The notes: generated from the sequence alone by a model not told the origin. A stretch of 64,000 nucleotides of DNA from Enterocloster aldenensis (GCF_003434055.1 NZ_QVEX01000008.1:1-64000); one strand, 5' to 3'; positions 40,681 to 50,845 are shown, numbered from the stretch's first letter. Program-made: numbers and translations.

Positions 40681-42576
40681 TTAATCCAGTTCTTTCATGC
40701 CCGTGTACAATTCATAGTACCGCCCCCTCATGGCCAGAAGTTCATCATGGCTTCCCCGCTCAATGATTTCCCCCTGTTCCAGGACCATGATGGCATCGGC
40801 CCCGCGTACCGTTGACAGGCGGTGGGCAATGACAAAGGTGGTGCGGTCAGCCATGAGCCGGTCCATGCCGCGCTCAATATGCTTTTCCGTCCTGGTATCC
40901 ACGGAACTGGTGGCCTCGTCCAGTATGAGCACCGGGGCCTTGGAAATGGCTGCCCTGGCAATATTAAGAAGCTGCCTCTGGCCCTGGCTTAAATTGGCCC
41001 CGTCCCCTTCCAGCATGGTATGGTATCCCTGGGGAAGACGCATGATGAAGGAGTGGGCAAACGCGGTCCTGGCTGCCTGGATTACCTCTTCGTCCGTGGC
41101 GTCAAGCCTGCCGTAACGTATATTCTCCATGACGGTGCCTGTAAACAGATGGGTGTCCTGAAGCACCATGGCAATGTTCCTTCGCAGCCCATCCCTTTTC
41201 ATGTGCCGTATATCCACCCCGTCAATGGTGATGGCGCCGGACCGTATATCATAAAAACGGTTCAGCAGGTTGGTGATGGTGGTTTTGCCGGCCCCGGTGG
41301 AACCCACAAAAGCGATTTTCTGCCCCGGCCTGGCGTAAAGGTTAATATCCTTAAGGATTACCTTATCCGGCTCATATCCAAAGTACACATGGTCAAGGAC
41401 CACATGGCCTTTCATGGGATCAGGGACCACTGCGTCCTCATGGTCGGCCGGCTCCGGCTCCTGGTCCATGACCGCGAACACCCGCTGGGCCCCTGCCAGC
41501 GCCGAGAACACATTGCTCACCTGCATGGAAATCTCGTTTATGGGGCGGGAAAACTGTCTGGAAAAATTGAGGAACACCGTAAGCCCTCCCACGTCAAATC
41601 CCCTGAGCACACACAGCAGCCCGCCGATACAGGCTGTCAGTGAATAATTGATCTGGCTTAAACTGCCCATGACCGGACCCATGATGCCGCCAAAAAACTG
41701 GGCCCGTATCTGGTTGTTCCTCAAATCCCGGTTGAGGATCCTAAATTCCTCCTTTGCCGTGTCCTCATGGCAGAACACCTTAACCACCTTCTGTCCGGTC
41801 ACGGTTTCTTCTATATAACCGTTCACAGCCCCAAGGGATGTCTGCTGGGCCGTGAAATACTTCTGGCTCCGTCCGGCCACAGCGCCGCCGGCCTTCATCA
41901 TGAGCGGTATGAGGATTACGGTAACCAGGGTCAGTATCACATTGGTATAAAGCATCAGGGCCAGGGTACCCACAATACTTAAGGCGCCGGAAAACAGCTG
42001 CACCAGGGTGCTGCTTAGCATCTGCCCGATGGTGTCCACGTCATTGGTAAATCGGCTCATCAGGTCCCCGCTTGAATTGGTATCATAGAAACGGACCGGC
42101 AGCTTCTGCATTTTCCCGAACAAATCATTGCGTATTTTCTGAAGTGCATTCTGCGCAACGGTCAGCATGATCCTGGCCTGGGCGTAGTTTGCGATGACGC
42201 CTGCCACAAAGATCACGGCCAGGGCTGTCAGCGCTTCAAAAAGCCCTTCCGGATTGCCAGGCCTTCCGTCAGGTGGGGCAATGAAGGTATTAATGATGGG
42301 CCGCAGCATGTAGGATCCTGCCAGGGTTGCCGCCGTGTTCACGATAACGCAGAAAAAAGCAAGGATCATCCTTGGTTTATCCTCGTTCAGATAATGCATC
42401 AGGCGGACTATGGTCTGTCTGCTCCCCCGTGGCATCCTCCCGCCCGGAGAAGCCATCCTGGCAGCCCCGTGGCGGCCTCCCATGGGGCCTCTCTTTGGCG
42501 CGGAGGCCGGTGTGCGCCCATAGCGGCGTTTCAGACTTTCTATTGTATGCTGTTCTCTTTCATCCTGTCCGCTCAT
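40681..42576 (-). CDS. ABC exporter half-transporter, ATP-binding/permease (canonical site subunit)
   Basis: The 631-residue fused permease-ATPase has a basic N terminus, six membrane helices (about 60-350) and one nucleotide-binding domain. Walker A is GSTGAGKTT, the signature is LSQGQ, Walker B is LILDEATSSVD with the catalytic Glu, and the H-loop is VIAHRLSTV. With the downstream partner it forms a heterodimeric exporter (BmrCD/TM287-288 type) that pumps drugs or lipids. Its start overlaps the end of the partner gene by 4 bp. Confidence 0.9.
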   Translation of the reverse strand: MSGQDEREQHTIESLKRRYGRTPASAPKRGPMGGRHGAARMASPGGRMPRGSRQTIVRLMHYLNEDKPRMILAFFCVIVNTAATLAGSYMLRPIINTFIAPPDGRPGNPEGLFEALTALAVIFVAGVIANYAQARIMLTVAQNALQKIRNDLFGKMQKLPVRFYDTNSSGDLMSRFTNDVDTIGQMLSSTLVQLFSGALSIVGTLALMLYTNVILTLVTVILIPLMMKAGGAVAGRSQKYFTAQQTSLGAVNGYIEETVTGQKVVKVFCHEDTAKEEFRILNRDLRNNQIRAQFFGGIMGPVMGSLSQINYSLTACIGGLLCVLRGFDVGGLTVFLNFSRQFSRPINEISMQVSNVFSALAGAQRVFAVMDQEPEPADHEDAVVPDPMKGHVVLDHVYFGYEPDKVILKDINLYARPGQKIAFVGSTGAGKTTITNLLNRFYDIRSGAITIDGVDIRHMKRDGLRRNIAMVLQDTHLFTGTVMENIRYGRLDATDEEVIQAARTAFAHSFIMRLPQGYHTMLEGDGANLSQGQRQLLNIARAAISKAPVLILDEATSSVDTRTEKHIERGMDRLMADRTTFVIAHRLSTVRGADAIMVLEQGEIIERGSHDELLAMRGRYYELYTGMKELD

Positions 42577-44318
42577 GAAGCGCCCACCTCCTCTTTTTCA
42601 CGGTCCCTCTGGGAGTAATAGATTTCCTGGTATGCCCCGCAGCCCTTGAGCAGCTCCTCATGGGTGCCCTGGCCGATTATCCGTCCATCGTCCAGTACCA
42701 ATATCAGGTCTGCCTCTTCCACTGAGCCAATTCTCTGGGCAATGATGATTTTGGTGGTATCCTTTAACGTGGTACGGAAACATTCCCTGATTTTTGCCTC
42801 GGTGGCAGTGTCCACGGCGCTGGTGCTGTCGTCCAATATGAGGATTCTTGGACGTTTCAGCAAAGCCCTTGCAATACAGAGCCTCTGCTTCTGACCTCCT
42901 GATACATTCACGCCTCCCTGTCCCATATCCGTATCATATCCATTGGTGAAGGAGGTGACAAACCCGTCTGCCTGGGCGCTTGCCGCCATTTCCCGTATCT
43001 CTTCCTCCGTGGCGTCCTCCTTGCCCCAGCGCAGGTTTTCTTCTATGGTCCCGGAAAACAGGACGTTCTTCTGCAGGACCATGCCCACGCCCTGGCGCAG
43101 GTTCCTCAGGGAATATTCCCTTACATCCACCCCGTCCACCAGGACCTGGCCCTTTGTCACGTCATACAGCCTTGGGATCATCTGTACCAGGGAGGTCTTG
43201 CCGCTGCCCGTGGAACCGATGATGCCCACGGTCTGTCCCGGTCTTGCTGTAAAGGATATGTCCTCCAGGACCAGTTCATCCTCACTGCCCGTATAGCTGA
43301 AATCCACATGCCTGAATTCCACCCTGCCCTCTATCACCTGTAGTTCCTTATGGGATGCGTGGTCGTCCTTTAAGTCAATCCGGGTGTCCATGACCTCATT
43401 TACACGCTTTAAGCTTGCCATGGCCCTGGAACTCTGGAGGAATACCATGGAGAGCATCATCAGCGACATGAGGATCTGCACGATATAGGTGGTAAATGCA
43501 GTCAGGTTTCCCACAGGCATGTCCCCTGCAATGATGATATTTCCCCCATACCACACCACAGCCAGGGTGGTGATGTTCATGGCCAGCATCATCACGGGCA
43601 TGGTTGCTATGACAATCTTCATGGCGTTCAGGCTGGATTCCTTTAAGTCCTGGTTCATTTCCCTGAATCTATCCTCCTCAAAATCCTCCCGGACAAAAGA
43701 CTTAATCACACGCACATTGGTCAGCGCCTCCTGGATTCCGGAATTGAGGCGGTCCAGCTTTTCCTGCATCCTGGTAAACCTGGGAAATGCGGTCCGCAGT
43801 ATAAGGGCAATGGCCAGGCTCAAAAGCGGGATGACCACCAGTATGACAACGGCCAGCCTGGCGTTCATGATGAATGCCATGATAAGGGCGCCCACAAACA
43901 TGCCCGGGGCCCGGAGCATCAGGCGCAGCCCCATCATGATTACATTCTGGATCTGCTGGATGTCATTGGTCAGCCTGGTGACAAGGGAGCCGGTGGAATA
44001 GGTATCAATATTTTTAAAGGAAAACTCCTGTACCTTGGCAAACAGGTCCTCCCTTAAATCGCTGGTAAAGCAGATGGATGCCTTGGCCGAGAAATAAGCG
44101 CCGCCGATTCCCCCCACAGCCATCACGGATGTGGTGAGCACCATGATGGCCCCAATGGTCATGATATAATGGATATCCCGCTCCGCAACCCCGTTGTTAA
44201 TGATAAGGGACATGAGCTTTGGCAGCATGATCTCGCCAAATACCTCTGTGAGCATCAGCAAGGGGCCTATGATGAATGCGCTTAGATATGGAGTCATATA
44301 TTTTTTATAACGCTTCAC
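42573..44318 (-). CDS. ABC exporter half-transporter, ATP-binding/permease (degenerate site subunit)
   Basis: The 581-residue partner has six membrane helices (about 15-300) and a nucleotide-binding domain with Walker A GSTGSGKTS and signature VSGGQKQR. Walker B reads LILDDSTSAVD, so the catalytic Glu is Asp, and the H-loop is IIAQRIGSV with Gln in place of His. Such degenerate sites are normal in heterodimeric exporters, where only the other site hydrolyses ATP well. It is the first transporter gene after the MarR gene, with no gap (stop and start abut at 44318/44319). Confidence 0.9.
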   Translation of the reverse strand: MKRYKKYMTPYLSAFIIGPLLMLTEVFGEIMLPKLMSLIINNGVAERDIHYIMTIGAIMVLTTSVMAVGGIGGAYFSAKASICFTSDLREDLFAKVQEFSFKNIDTYSTGSLVTRLTNDIQQIQNVIMMGLRLMLRAPGMFVGALIMAFIMNARLAVVILVVIPLLSLAIALILRTAFPRFTRMQEKLDRLNSGIQEALTNVRVIKSFVREDFEEDRFREMNQDLKESSLNAMKIVIATMPVMMLAMNITTLAVVWYGGNIIIAGDMPVGNLTAFTTYIVQILMSLMMLSMVFLQSSRAMASLKRVNEVMDTRIDLKDDHASHKELQVIEGRVEFRHVDFSYTGSEDELVLEDISFTARPGQTVGIIGSTGSGKTSLVQMIPRLYDVTKGQVLVDGVDVREYSLRNLRQGVGMVLQKNVLFSGTIEENLRWGKEDATEEEIREMAASAQADGFVTSFTNGYDTDMGQGGVNVSGGQKQRLCIARALLKRPRILILDDSTSAVDTATEAKIRECFRTTLKDTTKIIIAQRIGSVEEADLILVLDDGRIIGQGTHEELLKGCGAYQEIYYSQRDREKEEVGAS

Positions 44319-44855
44319 TTAGTTCTCCTCTCTTTCCGTTTCAATGGGATTGTGTCCTGCTTCTATTGGGCCGTGTTCTGTTTCAATGGGACCGTCTTTT
44401 AAATCCTGGTCCAGATTGCCGTAAATCCGGTCCAGCAGATTCCCCAATACATCCATATCATGTTCTGAAAACCCTTCAAACATACAGCGTTCCAAACGTT
44501 GGAATATCAAAACGCTCTCCTCCACCACTTTCCTGCCCTTTTCTGTGATGCATATCTGGTTGCAGCGGTTATCATGCTGGTCCACCAGCCGATTAATATA
44601 ACCGCCCTTTTCCAGCTTCTTAAGTGAGACAGCCATGGTGGCCCCTGACACACCGTACATTTCAGCCAGGTCCTTCTGGGAAACATTCGGGTTATGGGAT
44701 GCGAACATAAGGATCTGATGCTGGCTGCGGTACACACCGGTTCCCTCCAGCCGGTGCTCAATCACACTGCGGTGCAAACGTGTTACGCGGATATACTTCT
44801 CAATAAGCCGGTGCTCCGGTGAGTCAAAGGGCCATCTGGATTCTGGTTCCTTCAT
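44319..44855 (-). CDS. MarR family transcriptional regulator
   Basis: The 178-residue regulator has the MarR winged helix (about 45-130: HQILMFASHNPNVSQKDLAEMYGVSGATMAVSLKKLEKGGYINRL) with DQHDNRCNQICITEKGRKV as the wing. A C-terminal 25-residue region repeats GPIETEHGPIEAGHNPIETE. It is encoded first in the operon with the exporter, so it probably represses the exporter genes and releases DNA on binding a drug. AGGAGG precedes the start. Confidence 0.9.
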   Translation of the reverse strand: MKEPESRWPFDSPEHRLIEKYIRVTRLHRSVIEHRLEGTGVYRSQHQILMFASHNPNVSQKDLAEMYGVSGATMAVSLKKLEKGGYINRLVDQHDNRCNQICITEKGRKVVEESVLIFQRLERCMFEGFSEHDMDVLGNLLDRIYGNLDQDLKDGPIETEHGPIEAGHNPIETEREEN

Positions 44856-44940
44856 GGGATGATTCCTCCTTTTCCATTGTATCTGTTTATGAATAGACGG
44901 CTGCTTTATGATGGACTTTTTTGTAATCAGTCCGTTTATG

Positions 44941-45030
44941 GGCAGCTGGTCGTTGGATAGCTGGTCGTTGATTAGCTAGTCATTGGGTACCTGGTCATTG
45001 GGCAGCGGGTCGTTGGGCAGCTGATAGATG
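44941..45030. repeat. 15-bp minisatellite, six degenerate copies
   Basis: Copies begin at 44941, 44956, 44971, 44986, 45001 and 45016; the first reads GGCAGCTGGTCGTTG and most later ones keep (T/C)AGCTGGTC(G/A)TTG. It lies in the 341-bp intergenic region between the MarR gene and the FMN reductase. Stop codons in the frames examined argue against coding. The rest of that region holds the terminators at 45086-45178 and nothing else clear. Confidence 0.75.
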
Positions 45031-45085
45031 ATTAGTTAATTGATAGTTAGCTAATTAACCATTAGCATAGTATAACGCAGTTAGG

Positions 45086-45178
45086 AAAAAAAATCAAGGG
45101 TATCCTTGGGGAATCCCCGCCTTTCCCTGAAGGAAAGGAAAAGACAGGGACCGCACCCCCATGGTCGCGGCCCCTGCC
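45086..45178 (-). terminator. Tandem terminators after the FMN reductase gene
   Basis: On the minus strand an AGGGGCCGC/GCGGTCCCT hairpin is followed by TCTTTTCC, then CCTTTCC/GGGAAAGG, then AAGG/CCTT and GATTTTTTTT. At least two intrinsic terminators act in series after the stop at 45197. Confidence 0.7.
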
Positions 45179-45196
45179 ATAAAAATCCACTATCAG

Positions 45197-45823
45197 CTAC
45201 CGTATGAAATTCGTCCTCTTCTTTTCCTTTTCCATATCCGGCACAGCGATTCCCGATGCCTTCCCTGCCTCAATGGATTGTAGCAGCCACGCCATGTTGC
45301 GGCCCAGTACCCGCATGATCTGAAGGCCTTCCTCATCCTTTTTCACATCTTCCGGACATCCTCCGTGTACCATGTTCCAGTACTGGGAAGACACCACAGG
45401 CATCTGTGAAATCATGAAATACTTATTCAACTGGTCCAGGGTGGCCGTGGTGCCTGCCCGGCGGGCGGATGCAACTGCTGCTGCCGGCTTATGGGCGGCA
45501 TATGCGCCGCCTGAATAGAAGAACCGGTCCAGGAAGGAGGTGACGGCGCCTCCCGCAGACGCATAGTGCACCGGGGAGCCAACAATGAGTCCTTGGGATT
45601 CCTTCATCTTTTCCACTGCCTCATTGACCTTGTCTTGGCTATAAATGCATCTTCCCAGCTTGGAGCAGGCGCCGCAGCCCATGCAGCCGTGAACCAGATC
45701 TCCGCCGACATGCATGATTTCCGTCTGGATTCCGGCTTTCTCAAGTTCTCCCGCCACCTCCATGAGCGCTGTGTAGGTACATCCCTTTTCATGAGGGCTT
45801 CCGTTTAACATCAATACTTTCAT
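45197..45823 (-). CDS. Flavodoxin-like NAD(P)H-dependent FMN reductase with Cys motif
   Basis: The 208-residue protein has the flavodoxin/NADPH-FMN reductase fold starting MKVLMLNGSPHEKGCTYTAL, the FMN phosphate loop. A cysteine cluster (CMGCGACSKLGRC) is typical of iron-sulfur flavoproteins of anaerobes such as Isf, and SQGLIVGSPVHYASAGGAV follows. It probably transfers electrons between FMN and a low-potential partner. Its start overlaps the last codon of the helicase gene (4 bp), so the two are co-translated. Confidence 0.85.
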   Translation of the reverse strand: MKVLMLNGSPHEKGCTYTALMEVAGELEKAGIQTEIMHVGGDLVHGCMGCGACSKLGRCIYSQDKVNEAVEKMKESQGLIVGSPVHYASAGGAVTSFLDRFFYSGGAYAAHKPAAAVASARRAGTTATLDQLNKYFMISQMPVVSSQYWNMVHGGCPEDVKKDEEGLQIMRVLGRNMAWLLQSIEAGKASGIAVPDMEKEKKRTNFIR

Positions 45824-48800
45824 TCCTCTACCTCCTGGGTTACTATGTTCAGGATATCTTCCTTGGTCAGGCTGCCAAAACTGACCGTGCCTTCGGTCAC
45901 GATCTGGTCCGCCAGATATTGTTTGGACTCCTGAAGCTTTAAGATATTCTCTTCTATGGTATTTCGTGTAATGAGTTTATAGACCGTAACCTGTTTTTCC
46001 TGGCCAATCCGGTGGGTCCTGTCCGTGGCCTGGTTCTGGGCCGCCACGTTCCACCATGGGTCATAATGGATGACAATATCAGCCGCGGTCAGGTTAAGGC
46101 CCGTGCCCCCTGCCTTCAGGCTGATCAGGAATACAGGGACATCATCCCGCTGGAACTCTCCCACCATCCGGATCCGCTCTTCCTTGGACGTGGCCCCCGT
46201 AAGCTTGTGGCTGGCCACGCCTTCCTTTATGAGTCTCCTCTCAATCAGTTCCAGCATGGATGTGAACTGGGAAAACAAAAGGATCTTGTGCTCTCCTGAG
46301 ATACCCCTGCGGACCAGGTCCATACAGGTTTCCAGCTTTGCAGATTCACTTTTATAATTCTCATAACACAGCCGCGGGTCGCAGCAAAGCTGCCTCAGAC
46401 GCATAAGCTCCGCCAGTATCTGAAGCCTGCCGTCCCCTGTTTCGGCAAATCCCCCTGATTCCAGCTTTTCCTTCAGTTTCACGGCATTGGCTGCATACAG
46501 TTTCTTCTGCTCCCCCTCAAAGTTTGAATACACCACCTGTTCCAGCTTGTCAGGAAGCTCCTTCAGCACATCCTTCTTCACCCTCCTGAGCACAAACGGG
46601 CCGATGATGCGCCTCAGCCTTATGAGGGCATCCTCATCCCCGTCCCTGACAATGGGATTCTCAAATTCCTTTTTAAAGTACTGGCTAGCGAACAGGAATC
46701 CCGGCATCAGGTAATCAAATATGCTCCAGATTTCACTGAGCCGGTTCTCCACCGGTGTCCCTGTCAGTGCAAAACGGGTCCTGACATCAATGGCCTTGAC
46801 TGCTTTAGCGCTTTGGGTGGCCGCATTCTTGATGTACTGCGCCTCGTCAATGACCTGATAGCGGAAATGGATGTCCTCATAGAACCGGATGTCGCGTTTA
46901 AGCAGGTCATAGGAAGTGACCAGAACCTGGCAGCCGTCCCCTGTTCCTCCTGATAACTGCTCCCGGACCGACTCAAGCCTTGCTTCCCTCTCCGGTCCGT
47001 TCCCAACAATGGAAAGCACCCGCAGGTCCGGTGCGAATCTGCCGATTTCATGCTCCCAGTTATACACCAGGGATGCCGGGCATATGATCAGGGATGGCTG
47101 CCGCTCCCCTGTCCCATAAGCGTCTTTAAGAAGCGTAATAATCTGGATTGTCTTTCCCAGTCCCATATCGTCAGCCAGTATGCCCCCAAACCCATAGCTG
47201 TCCAGTGTCTTAAGCCAGCAGTAGCCCACCCGCTGGTATTCCCGCAGCACGCCCCGCAGGCTCTCCGGCACAGGATAGTCGCTGTCCTCCACTGACTTGA
47301 TTCCACGTACCATGGCCTTTAACATCTGGTCCCTGTAATATGCCACCCCCGGACTTTCCTTCATCAGGTGGTCTAGGTACAGGGCGCGGTAAGCAGGAAG
47401 CCTGAACTTCCCCTTCTGCAGGTCTTTCCGGCTGATCCCAAGGTCTGAGGCCATCCGGCCCACCGCATAAAGGCCGCCTTCTTCCAGCTTCAGGAACTGT
47501 CCGCTTTTCAGCCTGTAATACTTTTTCTTCTGGCTGTAGGCGGCCAGGATTTTGGACAGTTCTTCATTCTGCAGGTCCCCCATGTCCACAGACAGTTCCA
47601 GCCAGCCCGAGGATACCCCTGCCCCCACGCTGACCTTGGGGGACGGGACCACCTTCCACTGTTTCAGGCTCTCTGATATATAGACCTGGCCCACTAAGCG
47701 GAACTCCTCCATCCCCACGTCCAGGAGATGGTAAATGGCATCCTCATCTTCCTTAATCAGCAGCTTGATTCCCTCTGGGTCCCTGTATTTAAAATACTTC
47801 TTAATCAGCTGACTCACGCGGAACTCACCGGGCACATCCCTGCAGATGGTCTTAGGCAGGTTCTCATCCTCCAGAGGATGGAACACGTACCCGCCGTAAG
47901 AAAGCTCCGGTTCCATGAGAAGCTCCCCCTGTCCGCCGGTGTCAAAGCGGAAGGCCGCCCTGAGGGGTTCCGGTTCATACTCCCCAAAATCCACCTGTTC
48001 CAGGATTAAACGGCTGTAAGGACTTATATGCTTTACCACACGCTCATAAAAAAGAGGGATATCCTTCTGCCCAATCAGCACGTATCCCTCCCGCTCCTTG
48101 GATATCTGTTCCAGGAAAGGCCCTGCTGTTATGGTAAATGTCTCACTGCAGCAGTAAACCGTGTTTCCTGTTATGGCATAGAGATGGCGTTCCCCCTTGA
48201 AACAGGCGTTCATTCTGTTTGGCTGACCCTTTTTTTCCTGGGCAAGCCCCTCAAAGGAAACCTTCAGACCATCCCTTCCATACCTGGACACCCGGATGAC
48301 CATGACCGGGTCCCCGTCCAGCACAGACATCCTTGCGCGCATCCCTCCTGCCAGCTGCACATCCATCTGCCGTCCGGTGAGCATACCGAAAAAGCGGTCC
48401 CTGTTCATACGGCTCAGGACAATGTCCCGCACAGCCTTCTGGTTCTCCGTCACCCCCAGGAGCAGGGACAGCAGGCCCTGGCTTTCCTTCGCAAAAGCTG
48501 ATTTCTGATGATGGAACCCCAGATCCCTGCCATACTCCACATAAGTCCCGCTTTCCACTGCTTCCCTGAACGCGCCCAAATCCTTCAGCACATAAAAGCG
48601 GCTGATGCCAGCCTTAAACTCCAGCCGCATCTCCCGGCCGCTTATGATAAGGACCGGTTCCAGGCTCACCCGTCCGGCCTCATCCTCGGCCAGTATCTGG
48701 GCCACCTCCCGGTTGGTGTATTCACGGATCATGGTGTGGGCCTGGTTGGATGTATGGACGGGAGGCTTTGATTCTTCTTCCTTCTGCTGTTTATAATACG

Positions 48801-48993
48801 CAAAAAGGGCGTCCCCATGGGCACACATGCCCTTATAAGAATTGCCCTCTTTGCAGGAACAAGAGTAATCCTTTACACGGCCACTCCCTAAATATAAAGT
48901 TACATTATATGTCTTGCCCTGGTCTTCCACCAGGCCTTTCACACCAGCCTCTCCTTTCCAGAAGCTGCTGGTGTTCATCCTGACTATCTTCAT
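45820..48993 (-). CDS. SNF2/Rad54-family helicase with SWIM zinc finger
   Basis: The start at 48993 (MKIVRMNTSSFWKGEAGVKG) gives 1057 residues; the longer frame to 49086 overlaps argS. A SWIM finger (DYSCSCKEGNSYKGMCAHG) is followed by an SNF2-associated region. The ATPase core has motif I ADDMGLGKTIQ, motif II VIDEAQYIKN, RFALTGTPVENRLSE and the C-terminal FSQFTSMLELIERRL, SLKAGGTGLNL and DRTHRIGQEKQV. Such bacterial SNF2 proteins translocate on DNA and act in repair or defence. Here it is adjacent to argS and an FMN reductase gene, with 28 bp between argS and it. Confidence 0.92.
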   Translation of the reverse strand: MKIVRMNTSSFWKGEAGVKGLVEDQGKTYNVTLYLGSGRVKDYSCSCKEGNSYKGMCAHGDALFAYYKQQKEEESKPPVHTSNQAHTMIREYTNREVAQILAEDEAGRVSLEPVLIISGREMRLEFKAGISRFYVLKDLGAFREAVESGTYVEYGRDLGFHHQKSAFAKESQGLLSLLLGVTENQKAVRDIVLSRMNRDRFFGMLTGRQMDVQLAGGMRARMSVLDGDPVMVIRVSRYGRDGLKVSFEGLAQEKKGQPNRMNACFKGERHLYAITGNTVYCCSETFTITAGPFLEQISKEREGYVLIGQKDIPLFYERVVKHISPYSRLILEQVDFGEYEPEPLRAAFRFDTGGQGELLMEPELSYGGYVFHPLEDENLPKTICRDVPGEFRVSQLIKKYFKYRDPEGIKLLIKEDEDAIYHLLDVGMEEFRLVGQVYISESLKQWKVVPSPKVSVGAGVSSGWLELSVDMGDLQNEELSKILAAYSQKKKYYRLKSGQFLKLEEGGLYAVGRMASDLGISRKDLQKGKFRLPAYRALYLDHLMKESPGVAYYRDQMLKAMVRGIKSVEDSDYPVPESLRGVLREYQRVGYCWLKTLDSYGFGGILADDMGLGKTIQIITLLKDAYGTGERQPSLIICPASLVYNWEHEIGRFAPDLRVLSIVGNGPEREARLESVREQLSGGTGDGCQVLVTSYDLLKRDIRFYEDIHFRYQVIDEAQYIKNAATQSAKAVKAIDVRTRFALTGTPVENRLSEIWSIFDYLMPGFLFASQYFKKEFENPIVRDGDEDALIRLRRIIGPFVLRRVKKDVLKELPDKLEQVVYSNFEGEQKKLYAANAVKLKEKLESGGFAETGDGRLQILAELMRLRQLCCDPRLCYENYKSESAKLETCMDLVRRGISGEHKILLFSQFTSMLELIERRLIKEGVASHKLTGATSKEERIRMVGEFQRDDVPVFLISLKAGGTGLNLTAADIVIHYDPWWNVAAQNQATDRTHRIGQEKQVTVYKLITRNTIEENILKLQESKQYLADQIVTEGTVSFGSLTKEDILNIVTQEVEE

Positions 48994-49021
48994 TGGACTG
49001 ACGCTTCCTTTCGGCGTTCCT

Positions 49022-50845
49022 CTACATGCGGTCCGGCGCCTCGATTCCCAGCAGGCCGATGCAGGTTTCCAGTACCCGCCTGGCAAGGGTTATAAGACCG
49101 ATGAAGCTGTCCTTCCTGGCTTCATCCGGCTCTGTGAGAATCTTGGTTTCATGATAAAAGCTGTTAAATGCATTGGACAGCTCATAAATGTACTGGCATA
49201 TCTTATGGGGAGCTGTCTCGGAAAAACCGGATTCCAGCACCTCATTGTATCTGGAAATCAGAAGCATCAGCGCTTTCTCCGAGTCATTGGCAGCCGGCAG
49301 GATGTCCTTCTCCAGTGCCTCTTCACTGACAATGCCGCCGTTTTCCCTGTATTTGTTAAGGATGGATTTGATTCGCACAATGGTGTAAAGGATGTAAGGC
49401 CCTGTGTTTCCTGAAAATGCGGTAAAACGCTCGATATCAAACACGTAATCCTTAACAGCCTGATTGGACAGGTCGCCGTACTTAAGGGCTGCCAGGCCCA
49501 CGATGCCGGCCGTCCTCCTGGCTTCTTCCTCGGACACGGTGCGCTCTTCGTCTTCCATTATCCTTGCGTACACTGCTTCGTTAATCTCTGCAATCAGGGT
49601 CTCCAGGCGCATGACGCCTCCCTCCCGGGTCTTAAAGGGCTTGCCGTCCCTGCCGTTCATGGTGCCGAATCCCAGGAATATCATAGGTGTGTCCTGTTTT
49701 ACGATACCGGCTTTTTTGGCAACCCGGAATACCTGTTCAAAATGCATGCCCTGGCGTTTATCCACCACATAAATATAACGGTCCGGATGGAAGTCCTGCT
49801 CACGCTCAACAATGGTGGCAAGGTCGGAGGTGGCATACAGGGAAGCGCCGTCGGATTTCCTTATGAGACAGGGAGGAATCTCCTTGGTATCTGTCTCCTC
49901 TGCCACATCCACCACAAGGGCGCCCTGGCTTTCGTAAGCCAGGCCTTTATCCACCAGCATCTGGATCATGTCCGCAATATATGGCTCCGCATCGCTTTCG
50001 CCCTTCCACAGGTCAAATTCCACATTCAGGTTGGAATAATTTTTCTTAAGATCCTCCACGGACACGGACATGATATGCTGCCAGATGGCCCGGTAGGGGG
50101 CATATCCCTTCTGAAGCTTCAGGGTCGCCTGATGGGCCCTTTCCTTAAACGCCTCATCGGTCTTTGACTTGGCGCTGGCAGCCGGGTAAATCTCTTCCAG
50201 CTCGCTGATGGTAAATGGGGCCTCGGCCGGGAACTCCCCTGCAAAGGCTTCGTCAAAGTATACCAGCCCTGGCTTCCTGTCCCTCAGCTCCTCAATAATC
50301 AGCCCCATCTGAAGGCCCCAGTCGCCCAGATGTACGTCCCCGATTGTATTATGTCCCAGGAACCGGCCCATACGCTTAATGCTCTCTCCAATGATTGCAG
50401 CCCTTAAATGACCCACATGAAGGGGTTTTGCCACATTGGCTCCGCCGTAGTCCACCATCACGGTCTCAGGCTTTGCCGGCGCTTCCAGCCCCAGCTTATC
50501 CGCCGCAGCCATGCCTTGCATATACTCAGCCAGGAACTGCCCGGACACCTTCAGGTTGATGAATCCAGGCATCACGGCCACTGCTTCGCTGAATACAGGA
50601 TGGGCGCTGCCTGCCTGTGCACCGGACGCATCTGCACTTGCGCCTGTCAGTTTCTCCACCACTGCCGCGGCAATATCAATGGGTTTCTTCTTATATACCT
50701 TGGCCGCCGCCATGGCGCCGTTACACTGGTATTCACACAGGTCCGGCCGGTTGGACAGTACGACCTTGGCGAACTTTGCTTCATACCCGCAGGCTTCAAA
50801 AGCCTGTTTCAGTTCCTGCTCCATTAAGTCCAGAATTTTCTTCAC
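49022..50845 (-). CDS. argS: Arginyl-tRNA synthetase
   Basis: The 607-residue class I synthetase charges tRNA-Arg. A GTG at 50845 is chosen because AAAGGAGA is 9 nt upstream and the product (VKKILDLMEQELKQAFEACG) matches the clostridial N terminus; the ATG at 50872 adds 9 residues. The N-terminal additional domain is followed by DYGGANVAKPLHVGHLRAAII (HIGH-equivalent HVGH). The catalytic domain contains LRIGDVHLGDWGLQ-like GDVHLGDWGLQMG, and the C-terminal anticodon region ends YELSNAFNSFYHETKILTEP. The KMSKS-equivalent region is KRQGMHFEQVF, as in ArgS families lacking canonical KMSKS. Confidence 0.93.
   Translation of the reverse strand: MKKILDLMEQELKQAFEACGYEAKFAKVVLSNRPDLCEYQCNGAMAAAKVYKKKPIDIAAAVVEKLTGASADASGAQAGSAHPVFSEAVAVMPGFINLKVSGQFLAEYMQGMAAADKLGLEAPAKPETVMVDYGGANVAKPLHVGHLRAAIIGESIKRMGRFLGHNTIGDVHLGDWGLQMGLIIEELRDRKPGLVYFDEAFAGEFPAEAPFTISELEEIYPAASAKSKTDEAFKERAHQATLKLQKGYAPYRAIWQHIMSVSVEDLKKNYSNLNVEFDLWKGESDAEPYIADMIQMLVDKGLAYESQGALVVDVAEETDTKEIPPCLIRKSDGASLYATSDLATIVEREQDFHPDRYIYVVDKRQGMHFEQVFRVAKKAGIVKQDTPMIFLGFGTMNGRDGKPFKTREGGVMRLETLIAEINEAVYARIMEDEERTVSEEEARRTAGIVGLAALKYGDLSNQAVKDYVFDIERFTAFSGNTGPYILYTIVRIKSILNKYRENGGIVSEEALEKDILPAANDSEKALMLLISRYNEVLESGFSETAPHKICQYIYELSNAFNSFYHETKILTEPDEARKDSFIGLITLARRVLETCIGLLGIEAPDRM

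Noticed and set aside
44941..45030. CRISPR array
   Set aside because: The 15-bp units are contiguous with no spacers and are degenerate.
48994..49086. Extended start of the SNF2 helicase
   Set aside because: It overlaps the end of argS; the ATG at 48993 gives a family-like N terminus.
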